Origin: Ligula intestinalis
Lineage: Eukaryota; Platyhelminthes; Cestoda; Diphyllobothriidea; Diphyllobothriidae
DNA: 64,000 nucleotides
Direction: 5' to 3'
Assembly: GCA_036362985.1 (NCBI GenBank)
Contig: JAYGXS010000009.1
Coordinates: 17,125,800-17,189,799, forward strand
How positions within the stretch are numbered: the stretch's first letter is position 1; each line of letters begins with the position of its first letter. The notes below the pieces were generated by a model. The model was given only the letters and a program-made list of their open reading frames with translations. It was not told the DNA's origin and ran no database searches. Position numbers and translations under genes: made by a program. Positions 11,401-21,487 of this stretch are shown here, piece by piece.

Positions 11401-14400
11401 TGTTTGTTTTGGAGAGCACTTACTGGTAGAAGTTGACGTCCGTGAGTGGCCAGCGTGGCATGCCCTTACAGAGGTGTAAAAGTAACCTACTGAGCAGGTG
11501 TGAGGGAAGAGCTCGGCCGGTTTCCATGGCAACATCTGGCAATGGGTCACGATGCTCTCTCGGTGGCAGCAACAGTGATTTACGTACGCCTTTTTCAGCG
11601 TCTACCGCATTCCTCCCCCATGCACATTGTTCTGATTGCGGCGCGTTCTCAAGACCAGCGCACGTACATATTTGCCTTCTGCGCCTACCACTCGCACGAT
11701 TTGGTCTCCGCTCCATGTGTTATTGTACTACTCGCAGTAACTGAGTAGTCGTGTTTTTTCTACTTTTAAGACTAGCCGATGGCTGTTCTCCTATCGTCTG
11801 AAATTGTGTAATTAACCTCTTTTTGATTTTTCCGCTCCGTTGATGTATTGATTGGCCACTGTAAGAGGATAAAATATGTTTGCCTGTCTGCCTGTTAGAG
11901 CGGTGCACGCCCCACGTAGACACGATCATGCCTGCATAAAAGTAGTCCAGTCCTTGTCTTGAGGGGCTGCGGTTCACTTGGTCTCTCGCTGGCTTAATTG
12001 CTTCCGCGGTGAACGACCACAACGCCCCACTTTTAATCTTGTTTCTTCATTCTTTTTCGTAGGTGGTGACAGTGAAGATAACCTAGCTGATGACGAAGAT
12101 GAGGAGGAGGAGGATGAGGGCCTCTCGGACTGTCGCCATTCTTGCCATCGCTTTGACGGTGTCTCTAGTCTAACCGCTGGTTTGGCTACTGTGCATCTGG
12201 ACGACAACGACGTGACCACCGGAATCTCGCCAACATCCCGTTCTGAGGAGGCTCAGGCCAAAAGTATTGCCCAGTGCCCCCTCGGTAAGAGCTCGGCGGC
12301 TGCGGCGACGCCTCTCACCGATTTGGAACGCTGTCTAGCCCGCTACACGGCCTCTGAGCGGCTGTCGGATAGAAACCGCATCGTTTGTGAAACCTGCACC
12401 CAGAGGCAGCATTCGAGCACAAAGAAGCCCGTACTATGCACGGCCATCAAACGGGACATCATTATCCGTCCACCGGCTGTGCTTACAATTCACTTGAAAC
12501 GCTTCATGCAGGTGCGTCTTTCACATCTGTACCGGCATCCATAACAGTAGCCACTATTAACTGCCTACTCACAAGGTGTGAGTAGAACTATTTCTGAAAA
12601 TAAACTCTGCTTTGACGTGGGTTTTTAGTGGGAACTCGAGAACAAGCAAGGGACACGTAATTTTCCGGGCGTTTTGTCGAAGAATTGTAGGGACGGGGCC
12701 TACAGGAATTACTGAGAAAGGTCGTTCTATTATTCTGCCTGCAAGTTTTCGTCTGCTGCCTTTTTGACTGTCCAGGCGGTGCCTCTAAACTACGTCCTCC
12801 AATCACAGCTCTTTCTCAAGGCCGTGTATCATCTTGTAAACTAAGATAAAATCACCTCTTTGCTGCTTATAACGCAGAGGGAATATATTTAGGCAAAAAA
12901 CTCTCTTGGCTTCTTCTGCCTACTAGTCGAATTTGAAAAACCGAACTACAACACCAATTTTTTCTGTCTAAGAATAACCTTGTAAATGTCTTACTAACTT
13001 TGTTGCATAGGTTTCGATGCGAGTGTCTTCAGGTGAGTTTTTTTGGGACTTAAAGGTCTCAAGCCTTTTTGGCATCCTATTTAAGTAAAGAAGAGTAGTA
13101 TTATCCTGTCACTTGGACATACATTAATGTTGTTTTAACTAAAGGCAGTCTTGGTCATGCCGCCGGTGGTGTCCGTCAGTGATGTGAAGCTTAGAGGCTC
13201 TGTAAGTTTAAGGGTGATTCAACCATCTAGATGTTGTAACTTGTCCAAATCGTTGCTTGCGTTGAACTTTCTGATCGAGGTCCTCTTCACGGACACGACC
13301 ACCCGTCGTCCAAACTATTTTTAGTACATACCTATGCATATACATCATTTCATTAGGGAACGCTCAATATCCTACAAACTGTGCCCACGAATATTCAGTC
13401 GTTTTCGCACGTTTCCTTCCCAATATCTTCTCAGTGTCATCAAGGTATGATATTCCTAAACAGTTGGACGTATCGTCTCACACATTTCCGTTTTTAATGT
13501 TCCTACTCCCAGCACACCCAAACGTTCCCGGCTTAAAACCTGATTTGTTGGGGAAGTTGCAATTATGGTTTCCCCGCGACTATGTAAATTATTTCTGGCC
13601 CATTTTTGCCCTTTCAGCACTCCTACCGATTGCAAAAGAATTCCAAAAAGGTCTCATTTCCTCTCCGCTTGGATCTGAGTCCCTACTGTTCTCGCCTTTC
13701 ATGGGTACTTTGTTTTGCTTTAATTTACTTTTTGTTTATTTTACTTGTTCGAGTACCTTGGGCTTCTGTTGATGAAGGTTCACCTGATCAGCTTTTTAAT
13801 CTCCTGGGAAATTTATTCCTGTTTGTGGCATACATCAGTATATTTACGGCGTAGACCGAAATTTTAAGTGTATATTTGGGTTGAAACCCGTCAACCACTG
13901 CGAATTATGCACTTCCTGCCGACAGACAGATTTTAGTGGTATAAATTGATGTTGTTACTTGCCATACTAACAGCCTAGGTACTAGCTAAAAGACCCAGAC
14001 ACATGTTTCGCCGGTATTCTGCCGCTGTTTGAAACAACTGCAAGGGGTCCGGCTCCTCAGTGGGTCCCCCAGCTTTCCCTGTTCACCTGATCGCTTACGA
14101 GACTCATCTTTCCCGCTCTGTCTTGAGCCTCGTCAGAAGCTCTGACAGCTGTAACAGGACTGTCTGTCTTGTCTTTATCGGCAATACTATCTGTCTATAC
14201 TACTGGCTATTAAGGCTGTCAGGGCCTCTGGCGAAGCCCAAGGCAGAGCGGGACAGATGAGTCCCGTTAGCGATCGCTGAACGCTCATCAACGAGTATAA
14301 ATATTTCCTGACCGAGGCTGGCTAGACAATGAGCTCGCAGCTCAGTGGTTTGATTCAAATCAAACGAGTTCGAGGCTCGACTGGCTGACGATGGCTAATA

Positions 14401-15089
14401 AGTCAGAAATGGCCATCCAGTCCCCCTGTCTTGGCCGGCAATACTATGTGCCTGTACTTGTACTTAATAGTTAAGAAATTTCTTGTTTTTTATCTCCCTG
14501 GCTTCAGAATCTTCACAATGGTCAGGCCATCTACCGCCTATTTGGCATTGTGGAGCACAGTGGCAACATGCGTGGTGGCCACTACGTCTCCTACATCGCC
14601 ACCTCACACGCACAACCCACTGAGCCGCCATCTGCCGCCGCTGCCGAGGCTGCGGCCGAAGTCCTCCGGCCTGCGTCCGATTTCCTTTCGCCCGTGGACA
14701 AACCGGAAGCCTGGCCGTTGAACGTCCATCACCTGATTGGCCAACTGCGTCGTTGTGACCGCAGCTGTCTGCTGGATGAGCAGCACGCGGCAGCCCAGGA
14801 CCTTATTGCCTGCGACGATGACGGCTTCTACTCCCTGCAGGATTCTAGTCCAAAGTCGACTGCATCCTCGAAGTCATCGTCGTCGGCGGCGGCGGCGGCT
14901 GACACCTCTGCGGCTGTCGACGACAGCTTGGTCACTTCCTCCTCCTCTTCCACCGGATCCGAGTCCGACCGGCCTGCTGCCAGTAGCCGTCAGTGGTATC
15001 ACTGCAGTGACACACATGTTGTGCCCGTCTCACTCTCCACTGTCCTCTCCTGTCAACCCTATATCCTCTTTTATGAGCGAATTCAGTAA
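8051..15089 (+). CDS. Ubiquitin-specific protease, USP16/USP45-like (C-terminal exons)
   Basis: Spliced cysteine protease expected to remove ubiquitin from proteins; the USP16/45 family acts on histone H2A and other targets. Exons 8051-8498, 8653-8724, 12063-12511, 13618-13704 and 14508-15089 join in frame to 546 codons ending in TAA. Visible parts, in order: a Lys-rich stretch and acidic insertion (exons 1-3), a finger-like C-x-x-C (CETC) with the LKRF motif typical of USP domains (exon 3), a strand block VSFPLRLDLSPYC (exon 4), the His box with RGGHY (His codon 14580-14582) and the final SDTHV block (Asp codon 15009-15011), ending YERIQ. The catalytic Cys box and a zinc-finger UBP domain were not found and should lie upstream of base 1. 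An Ala/Ser-rich insertion (14620-14985) separates the His box from the end. Introns hold SINE and ribozyme-like relics. USP16 and USP45 cannot be told apart here. Confidence 0.88.
8653..8724 (+). CDS. USP16/45-like, 72-nt cassette exon
   Basis: A short exon bounded by TTTTTTCCAG and the strong donor GTGAGT. It reads DFDSSFIVLSSSSSEREGG in frame with both neighbours. Both flanking introns are phase 1 and the length is a multiple of three, so skipping would keep the frame; alternative splicing is possible. The call rests on splice sites and phase only. Confidence 0.65.
9555..9640 (-). repeat. Decayed hammerhead-type repeat
   Basis: On the minus strand GGATTC-loop-GAATCC is followed by GAAACGTC, a stem II plus 3' core as in the ribozymes of this window, but the 5' core CTGANGA is replaced by an unrelated ATAATTAA. 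A second decayed copy, with CTGATTA and GGAATGTC around a GGATCC stem, lies at 54640-54710 on the same strand. The two define another PLE-end family. Confidence 0.45.
9890..10075. repeat. SINE copy, rearranged
   Basis: Bases 9890-9955 read as the reverse of the SINE body (GGCCATTTCTGGCTCATTAG). Bases 9985-10070 read forward as its 3' part (GCAGAGCGGGACAGATGAG then GTGAATGTTCATCA). The two parts of one family thus lie in opposite orientation, as also at 14080-14470. It lies in the large USP intron. Confidence 0.6.
11190..11240 (+). repeat. Eroded copy of the 5452 hammerhead
   Basis: GAGGATGGCTCC, then ATAGTTCGAAAGCT, aligns with the motif at 5452-5485, but the core CTGAAGA has become CCGAGGA. 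The stem II arm GTTC, the GAA and the AGCT palindrome persist. A dead relic. Confidence 0.5.
12063..12511 (+). CDS. USP16/45-like, finger/LKRF exon
   Basis: Starts after TTTTTCGTAG and ends at ATGCAG|GTGCGT (phase 0). It opens with a run of Asp/Glu (DDEDEEEEDEG) and later reads ERCLARYTASERLSDRN, CETCTQRQ and PPAVLTIHLKRF, the region of the USP domain just before the His box. The CETC cysteines fit one half of the USP finger zinc site. Confidence 0.88.
13618..13704 (+). CDS. USP16/45-like, 87-nt exon
   Basis: Acceptor CCCTTTCAG and donor TGG|GTACTT, phase 0 at both ends, 29 codons. It reads YRLQKNSKKVSFPLRLDLSPY, corresponding to the K-x-x-F-P-x-x-L-D-L strand that follows LKRF in USP domains. 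The fit in position, phase and sequence makes this short exon convincing. Confidence 0.85.
14080..14300. repeat. SINE 3' part as an inverted repeat
   Basis: GAGACTCATC..CCGCTCTG at 14098-14125, with CTCTGACAGC at 14140-14150, is reverse-complemented at 14205-14275 (GCTGTCAGGGCCTC, GCAGAGCGGGACAGATGAG). About 55 bases of spacer lie between. Both arms belong to the 3' part of the SINE family at 50850-51125. It lies in the last intron of the USP gene. Confidence 0.65.
14330..14470 (+). repeat. tRNA-headed SINE, + orientation
   Basis: The head has a tRNA-like box A (CTCAGTGGTTTGATT region) and box B (GAGTTCGAGGCTC), followed by CTGGCTGACGATGGCTAATA and the AGAAATGGCC body. It ends about 40 bases before the acceptor of the last USP exon (14506-14507), so it lies close to, or over, the branch-point region. 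Confidence 0.7.
14508..15089 (+). CDS. USP16/45-like, last exon with His box
   Basis: Begins after GGCTTCAG with NLHNGQAIYRLFGIVEHSG, then the His box RGGHYVSY. An Ala/Ser/Asp-rich insertion of about 120 residues follows, then QWYHCSDTHV and the terminal PYILFYERIQ. The His and Asp of the catalytic triad are both in this exon. TAA stop at 15087-15089. Confidence 0.92.
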   Translation, partial: NLHNGQAIYRLFGIVEHSGNMRGGHYVSYIATSHAQPTEPPSAAAAEAAAEVLRPASDFLSPVDKPEAWPLNVHHLIGQLRRCDRSCLLDEQHAAAQDLIACDDDGFYSLQDSSPKSTASSKSSSSAAAAADTSAAVDDSLVTSSSSSTGSESDRPAASSRQWYHCSDTHVVPVSLSTVLSCQPYILFYERIQ

Positions 15090-15255
15090 TATTTTTCTCT
15101 CTCTCTCTGTTTTCTCACGCCGCATCCGCCGCCACTGGAACGGAACGTTTCTTGCGCTGATGGCTTGTATATTTCCCCGATCACCCTCCTCTATATATTT
15201 GTCTGATATTTTGCTAGGATTTTTGCTTCCCCTAGAATATTCTTGTGATAGGCGG

Positions 15256-15275
15256 TGTTGTGTGTGTGTGTGTGT
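15256..15275. repeat. GT microsatellite
   Basis: Short (GT)n run in the presumed 3' UTR of the USP gene; another shorter GT run follows at 15367-15379. Confidence 0.8.
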
Positions 15276-15681
15276 ATCCTCATGGAGCTATATGGAGTGT
15301 CTGTGCAGCGTTCTTACTTAACGCCTAGCCTGGAGCTGGGGGTCATGGAAGGGAGGCCGAAACTAAGTGTGTGTGTGTCTTAACCCATTGTTGGATCAGG
15401 ATTCCCCGCCGGAGTCCAAACTGGAAGTAGTTGGGAGATAGAGCAGAGCCGAGGCCTTGACTGGCCTGAGCCGAAGGTCCGCGGGAGTGATGTGGGTGCC
15501 TGGCCGGGAACTGCAGGCCAAAAAATGCTGACAGTCATGCAGAGAAGCGCCGCAGTCGGGCCGACACGAAGTACTTGGTCCTGGTGGAAGATTGACGCAT
15601 TTCTCAAATATTCTAAATCTGATGTGTCTGAAACTGAGGAGTTAAAGGGGTGGGGGGGGGGTTCCTACCTCCGTATCGTTA

Positions 15682-15687
15682 AATAAA
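15682..15687 (+). terminator. Possible poly(A) signal of the USP gene
   Basis: AATAAA about 590 bases after the stop codon, the first I noticed on the + strand after the gene. The 3' UTR length is plausible, but nothing else supports this site. Confidence 0.3.
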
Positions 15688-15699
15688 AGCATGAGTGGT

Positions 15700-16317
15700 C
15701 ACATTCCAAATACTTTTGGTTTACAAGTCAGCCTATCGACCCTTTGAAGTTAGGCAAAGGGAAACGCGGCGTCGTTTTGGGACATTTTTGCTCGCTTCCA
15801 TATACACGTCCTCAAAACAAGTGGCTATTTTCGGCTTGCTAACCAAATGGTAGCTGGCAGGAAATGTATTTTAACTTCCCCTGATGATAACTGGCTACTG
15901 ACTAAAAATTAAGTAGCATACGCAACTCTTTGGCTTTGTCGCCGCCTCTGCGTGCAATTTTTACTCATTAACGTACCTACATTTAGCGCCTTACCTACGG
16001 CTGGGGAGGAAAGCCAGGGGAACCGGCACTGAGCACTTGTTAGTGGCCCCTAGCATCAACTTGGAACCCAAGATCAGTCGATGGTGCCTCTGGCCTGCGA
16101 GCCCATGTCGTGACTAGTTCGCGTCGAAGGGAACTTTTCCAAAAGCTTACGATCGCTGTTCTCGATTTTGGGGAACAGCCAATCACAGGTGCCACAAAGC
16201 TGGTCCCTGGCCCAGCACTGAATCACACGTCTGCAGGCGTAGACAGATCCTGTCAATGGCCGCTAGGATGCATGCTGCTAAGACTTCACTTCGGACCACG
16301 CCGCTCCGAGGTCAAAC
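15700..16317. other. No gene seen
   Basis: Between the presumed USP 3' end and the next repeat I recognise nothing. Confidence 0.4.
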
Positions 16318-16445
16318 TTCTTCCTGCTTATCCCCCCTTCCTCTGTTTACAGAATAAACTATTCCTAACACTGACTTTCCCAAGACTTCTCTCCTTGGGA
16401 ACCATGGTCTGAAGATCGCGGTTGCTAGGGTTTAACTTACTTAAC
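16318..16445 (-). repeat. Dispersed repeat R2, reverse copy
   Basis: The reverse complement carries TTAAGTAAGTTAAACCCTAG, then TCTTCAGACCATGG and CCCAAGGAGAGAAG. It is shared with forward copies at 28270-28460 and 61170-61430. Class unknown. It lies directly beside the mariner-type insertion. Confidence 0.65.
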
Positions 16446-16496
16446 CCCCTGCGATAATTCCATCCCGATGAAAGCTTGGCACATAAATGTGTTGTA

Positions 16497-16535
16497 CAGG
16501 GTGCCCCACGAAAAACCCCTAAATTTATGATAATG
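16497..16535 (+). repeat. Mariner left TIR
   Basis: CAGGGTGCCCCACGAAAAAC, then CCCTAAATTTATGAT. It pairs with the right TIR ending at 18027. Confidence 0.9.
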
Positions 16536-16624
16536 TTTATACTGTTATAAAAATAAAAATTATTGATTAAAATTATAACTAACAACTTTATTGTGTAATT
16601 AAAAAACTGTTACCTAATCACAAG

Positions 16625-17749
16625 TTACAGATACCGCTCAAAATGCTGTCCATTAACTGCAGAACAGCGACGTAAGCGATCCATCCAGCTCTGAGCTGCT
16701 CGACGAATGACATCAAGAGGGATGTTGTTCCATGTGTCCATCAACACATGTTTTATTGACTCAATATCAGTGATTCCTATTCTTCGTCTCTGAACCTCCT
16801 GTAAGAGTACACTCCAAATGCAAAAGTCCATTACATTCAGGTCAGGGCTCTTGGATGGCCATTGCTGGGGTGTGATGAAATCTGGAGTGTTAACTCGGAG
16901 CCAGGCGATAGTGTCATTGGCAGTGTGTGGCTTTGCGCCATCTTGCTGCCACGTCCAGGGTTCTCCCTGCATTACTTTATCAATATCTGTAAACATCTGC
17001 GGGCACATCTCCTCTCTGTAAACAACTTGATTTACAGTTTTTTTCGATCTCCGACTCGGTGCAACACCTTGCCCAGCAGCATCTCCTTCAATAAAATAGA
17101 GGTCTGTTTTGCCTTGCCAGGAAACAGCACCATAGCACATGATATATTTTTACTGCTTGTCTATCTCCACCAGCAAATCTTCATCAGGAATATCAGTTTT
17201 GACTTCCACTGCACGATATATGCGTTCATTTTGCCTATTTAGTGGTGCAGACAAGCAGAATGATGATTCATCTGAGAACCACACTTGTTTCCATTTTTCT
17301 CCTTCACCGAAGCGCTAAAGCATGGCATCACACTTTGTCTTTCGAGCTTGCTGGTGTGCTTCAGTTAAAACATGGCATTGAATAAGTCGAAAACATTTTA
17401 AATTGGATTTTGCAATTGTTCTGTGACTTTTTGACAATCCCAGTTCTTTACAAATTTCACGTTGACTTGAATGTCTTCTGTGATGATCTGGTGGAGTTAC
17501 GGCAAGTTCCAAGACTGCTCGCCTTGTTGGGGAACCGTGCCTGCAAGATATGCCACTACCAGGCTTACGCACCTTTGCTACAGGTGATCCACCTTGTTTG
17601 AATGCAGCCGCGACACCTCTAAACTGGTCAGTTGTAATGGCACCAAAAAATTTAGGCAAAATGTTCCGACATTTCTGCAACCCCCATGTTGGATGTTCTT
17701 TCAGGAATAGGACGATGACCTCGCGCTGGAAATCGCTTAGCTGTGGCAT
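16625..17749 (-). pseudogene. Mariner-type transposase with two stops
   Basis: About 375 codons in one frame, a typical length for the family. The N-terminal half (MPQLSDFQREVIVLFLKEH..) is the DNA-binding region, with a helix-turn-helix-like segment around SQREICKELGLSKS. The catalytic half has FSDESSF (first Asp), QQDGAKPHTAN (second Asp) and SPDLNVMDF (third Asp). By my count 37 residues separate the second and third Asp, i.e. DD37D rather than the usual DD34D. In-frame stops are TAG at 17315-17317 and TAA at 17150-17152, with no frameshift between the parts. All three catalytic Asp codons survive, so decay is recent or slight. Confidence 0.9.
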
Positions 17750-17988
17750 GGGTCTACACGTCTTTCCAGAATATTCCTGGCATATGGTGCGCAGGTGGGC
17801 ATTTTAGAACCTTCTCCTCTGCGACCACCACCCACGTTGTGTGGGTGCTCCTCACCACTGAACGGAACATGGCGTGGGCGACATGAATGCGGGTGCGAAC
17901 CAACGGGGGCGGCTTCACTTCGGATGTGGCCCAGGTGTTCTGTTTTCTCCGCCGTCGATCGTGACGGCATGGACGGTCCGGCCGCCGT

Positions 17989-18027
17989 AACAATCACAAA
18001 CTTAGGGGTTTTTTGTGGGGCACCCTG
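17989..18027 (-). repeat. Mariner right TIR
   Basis: On the minus strand CAGGGTGCCCCACAAAAAAC, then CCCTAAGTTTGTGAT, the inverted partner of 16497-16535. Confidence 0.9.
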
Positions 18028-18319
18028 TATTTGAGGGAGTAGACGCGATCGCTGGTTGCTAGGTTTTTCGGATTTCATTATGACAATATCAGGTAAGGGT
18101 AATTAGCACACAGAAGCTTGCAGTATTTACGGAATACAATCGCCAGGCCACTGCATACTTAGGAACATTAATGGTTATCCCCTGTGGATGATAACCCGGC
18201 GTGTGGACTTAATCTGCTGAAATATAAACTTGCTATGGTAATTGTTCGGCCGCCTACCTCGTCGACATTGGCGTTGGTAGGTGTGTTCTCGTCTGTGCCC
18301 TCTCCAAGCACCTAATTGT

Positions 18320-18640
18320 TTTTGAAAAATCAATTCTGCGCACTGTGCCTGCCGATAGACGGGGGGGGCGTAAACCGCGATTTAAGCTCGTTGCGGCTCG
18401 CAATCGTCATCCCTCGAACTTGTGATTGGGTCTCGTCGAAGGAGGCGTGTTTTAGATTATCTGGGTGCGCAAACGTTATAGGCGTTAAAGACCGCCATCC
18501 GGTATGAGTAGCACTGTTAGAGCCAGACCGTAGTGGCTCTTCCGCACTACGGCCGTTATGTTGCGGTCCTTTTTGAGTTACTGCTTGCCCTCTTACGAGA
18601 AGGGACTTGAAATATGCCTTAGTGGTGATGGTCAGGCCGT
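18320..18640 (-). mobile_element. PLE GIY-YIG tail, decayed
   Basis: A minus-strand peptide HASFDETQSQVRGM, then ASRNELKSRFTPPPSI, aligns with the C-terminal part of PLE nucleases in this window (FKFDEAEILTRGDN, then SRELLESWFTGPQSI at 27473-27922). Only this part remains. It gives a third PLE subfamily member beside 27.5 and 35.8 kb. Confidence 0.55.
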
Positions 18641-18659
18641 CGTGAGAGGTCAATTTTAA

Positions 18660-20460
18660 CCCTTGGATATAAACACGTGATCAGATCACTACTAGGTCAT
18701 CGTCTTAATGGTTTTGCAGACTGAAATGTCCGCGTTATTTTCAATGATTTGATCTCCAGCTGACTCAAAAGGAGATTGTCAGGGAATCAGCTACATGTCA
18801 GTGGATTGCTAACGAACCAACTGAACCCCACCCAATTTCTGAGTGGCCTAGCCTATTCGGTTAGTGGAAGGTTGGACCAGGTGCCTCAGGAGTTCTACCG
18901 ACGAAAGACGGATGCGTCGGACAGGTGAGAGAACCTCTCTTGTCAGACAGGATGTGCACCCACGTCGAAATCCTTGAGTTAACATGCAAAAACAGTTTCG
19001 CCTGCCGGAAATATTGATACCATTCCTTGAATGGCATAAATGGCGTATTCGGGACCCGATAATTGCAAGCTTATTTTTAAAAAAATGGGTACGTTACTCC
19101 TGTGGATCTTGCAAACCCTTTCATCCTAGGGTTTTGGGCTGGGGGTACGCTTTTTTAATTCGGCGCCCAGTATAAACTCTCAATCTGTATGAGGTAAAGT
19201 GATTAGCTCATGGATTAAATAAAGCGTTATTATGTAATAGCAGAAGTCCTACCATGCATCTATGCCGCAAAGTTTGCCGTTTTTAGACTACCTAGAGGCC
19301 TACTTCAGTATCTATATGTAGCTTGGACTTTACAGAACGTCTACTCATATCTCCTCGATCCCAGGATTACATCGAATCTGGGATTACATGTCTGAAGCCC
19401 GGAGCACATCAGAGCTTTCCTTGGTTTTCGCCCTCTCACCTCTGCTCATCAAAAGCAGTATCCCATTTAACTAAGTTTTGTCTAGAATACTACTGCTAGA
19501 GGTAATATGTCACTGCTAAGAGTGTTAATTCTATAAACCGACAGTTCCCCCGTCGATTTCGACTATGGGCACCACGCGCTCCAAGAAGCCGTAGCAAACG
19601 CGGAGGCAAGCCGCAACATACACGGAGGCAAGCTGGGCAAGCAACACGAAAACGACAGCAAGCGGGAGCAACGCAGATAACTGGCACGAGAGAAAACAGG
19701 AGTTTAGGCAGACTCGCGCCGTATCTACCCCCTCACTCGCCACTCGCACCTCCGTATCCGGTGTAAAGACAAAGTCAATAAGACTGAGGATGAGGGAGGG
19801 TGTAGGTGGCTGGCGTGATAAACACTCAGCACGTGCACACTTGACACAGCCATCTCGCTAAGTATGCTCCCGACAGCGCGGGAGCGCCATAAAGGCCACA
19901 TTAAGAGGGAGCCATTGCAGCCTGACTCTCAGTCCGCCCTCTCCTCCCGTACGCACCCACTGACACACGCGTACAGTAGGAGCAGCTACGTAGGGGGCCC
20001 GAGTTTTCCCGTCAGTTGGCAGACCCTCCAAGCCACGGCTTTTAGTGCACCGTGATAGATTCAGATTTATTATAGTGAGGGAAGAAACGCGCCGAGGTTG
20101 ACCTCACTCTCTTCCCCACCGCATAGTGGCCCCCTAGCTTTTCGGGCACCCGCAGTGGGGCCTGAAACCCAATGGGAGCGCGAGTGCAGTCACCAACAGG
20201 GAATCAGAAGTGAGAGAAAGTGCCAGCGCCTTCCAGGCCGCAGGGACCGTGGTTGGCTGAAGACTGGCATTGCATGTGCATACAGACCATTGGATCTCAG
20301 AAGGGTGAGAGCAGCCCTGCATGAAGCCTGAACCAACACCCTCCTGAGAGGGGTAACCAGTCAGTCAACGACTGAAAGGCACTACCCATGCTCCGTCGTC
20401 GGTTGGCGTCCTTGGGCTGGACTGAAAGGAGAGCAAGAGACAACTGGTGAACTTTGCAAT
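18660..20460. other. No gene seen
   Basis: No recognisable coding. Bases 19870-20050 contain GCCATTGCAGCCTGACTCTC and neighbouring words that are the reverse of the block near 4100 and 4940, so a fragment of the 2.2-5.15 kb repeat family is present. The rest is unassigned. Confidence 0.4.
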
Positions 20461-20470
20461 TGTGGACGTG

Positions 20471-20533
20471 CAGAAGAAGAAGAAGAAGACGTAGAAGAAG
20501 AAGAAGAAGAAGAAGAAGAAGAAGAAGAAGAAG
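20471..20533. repeat. GAA microsatellite
   Basis: (GAA)n with one interruption (GACGTA). The reverse frame gives a Leu run that is not a gene. Confidence 0.9.
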
Positions 20534-20639
20534 GAGGACAAAAGACGCAGTAGAACAGTAGAAAAAGGGATAGGAAGAAGATTTAAGTGAAAGAGAAAGA
20601 GAAAGATAGGGAGAGGAGGCGAGTGGGGGAACGCAGACA

Positions 20640-21480
20640 GGCCGAGAGAGAGGGGAGAAAATCAAGTATAGAAAAGAACATGGAGAGCAAAATCTCAGCT
20701 CACCTTGCAGCAGAGAATCTTTAGTAACTACTGAGGCCGACGCTTGTGCTAAAGACAGAACTGTAGGTGCCCATATTATGAGTGTGAGTGTGGTAATGTA
20801 GCGAGTAATCTAACTACAGTATGGTGGAAATACGGCAAAGAGAAGCAATCGAATATATTCAACAGGCCTATGTTAAATGGACTGATGTGGCCTGCGTAGA
20901 GAAGTGTGAAGTTGCTAATCATTTTACTACGGATGCACTCTAAGGGCGCTTCAGCACGATTCAGTCCAGGTGGCGTTACACCCTGAACGAGGAAACCATG
21001 AGTCACTATGTTTGGCCGCCCTCCCCCCCCCCCCTATCTCATAAACCCATGGCGCGAGCTAACGATCCAGCTACGTAAATCGATCATTGGATTTTTCTAT
21101 GCCATCATATGAGAGGCGAGCCTTCGGGGACGTCCAACAGCGTGCTTGTTCGCCTGGGATTTGATGACAAGCGGCTGCACACAACGCGAGTATGCCAATG
21201 CTAAGTTGAGTACGGAAAGAAGGAGATTACCTCAGTAAAGGACACGGTACCCAGTACGGCTATTGCCTGGAGTCTGACACTAAGTTGGGGTGACAACATA
21301 CACGTCCTGGGAGAAGCGATACTACCACTAAACCAGGCTTATTGATTCTAGACGGAGCTATTATTGGGTAATAAAAGGCAAGACAGTATTCTACAAATTC
21401 AGCAAGAACGGCCTCCACTTACCTGAGGGAGGAGGCACTCACCTGGGTTCCCGACAAGCTTGACGATTCAATCGTGACGC
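20640..21480. other. No gene seen; C-run near 21025
   Basis: No recognisable gene. A run of C occurs at about 21024-21033. The segment may hold the 3' untranslated end of the minus-strand retrotransposon that follows, but I could not find its terminus. Confidence 0.4.
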
Positions 21481-21487
21481 GAGGTGA

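Larger units (their letters stand above)
8725..12062 (+). other. Large intron of the USP gene with repeat relics
   Basis: A 3.3-kb intron between the phase-1 donor at 8725 and the acceptor at 12061-12062. It contains a decayed ribozyme-type repeat (9555-9640), a rearranged SINE (9890-10075) and an eroded hammerhead copy (11190-11240). No other exon is recognised inside, though a short one could be missed. Confidence 0.65.
16497..18027 (-). mobile_element. Mariner-type DNA transposon, full length
   Basis: A cut-and-paste transposon of 1531 bp. Terminal inverted repeats start CAGGGTGCCCCAC at 16497 (+) and at 18027 (-), alike over about 35 bases with a few mismatches. TA is present on both sides (16495-16496 and 18028-18029), the expected target duplication of Tc1/mariner elements. 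It encodes one transposase frame on the minus strand, broken by two stops. Because the ends are intact, it could in principle be moved by a related active transposase. Confidence 0.92.

Noticed and set aside
14737..15321. 194-codon + frame overlapping the last USP exon
   Set aside because: Wrong frame; the USP frame carries the His and Asp boxes and ends in YERIQ.
20297..20665. 122-codon minus frame with a Leu run
   Set aside because: Translation of the GAA microsatellite and its GA-rich flank.
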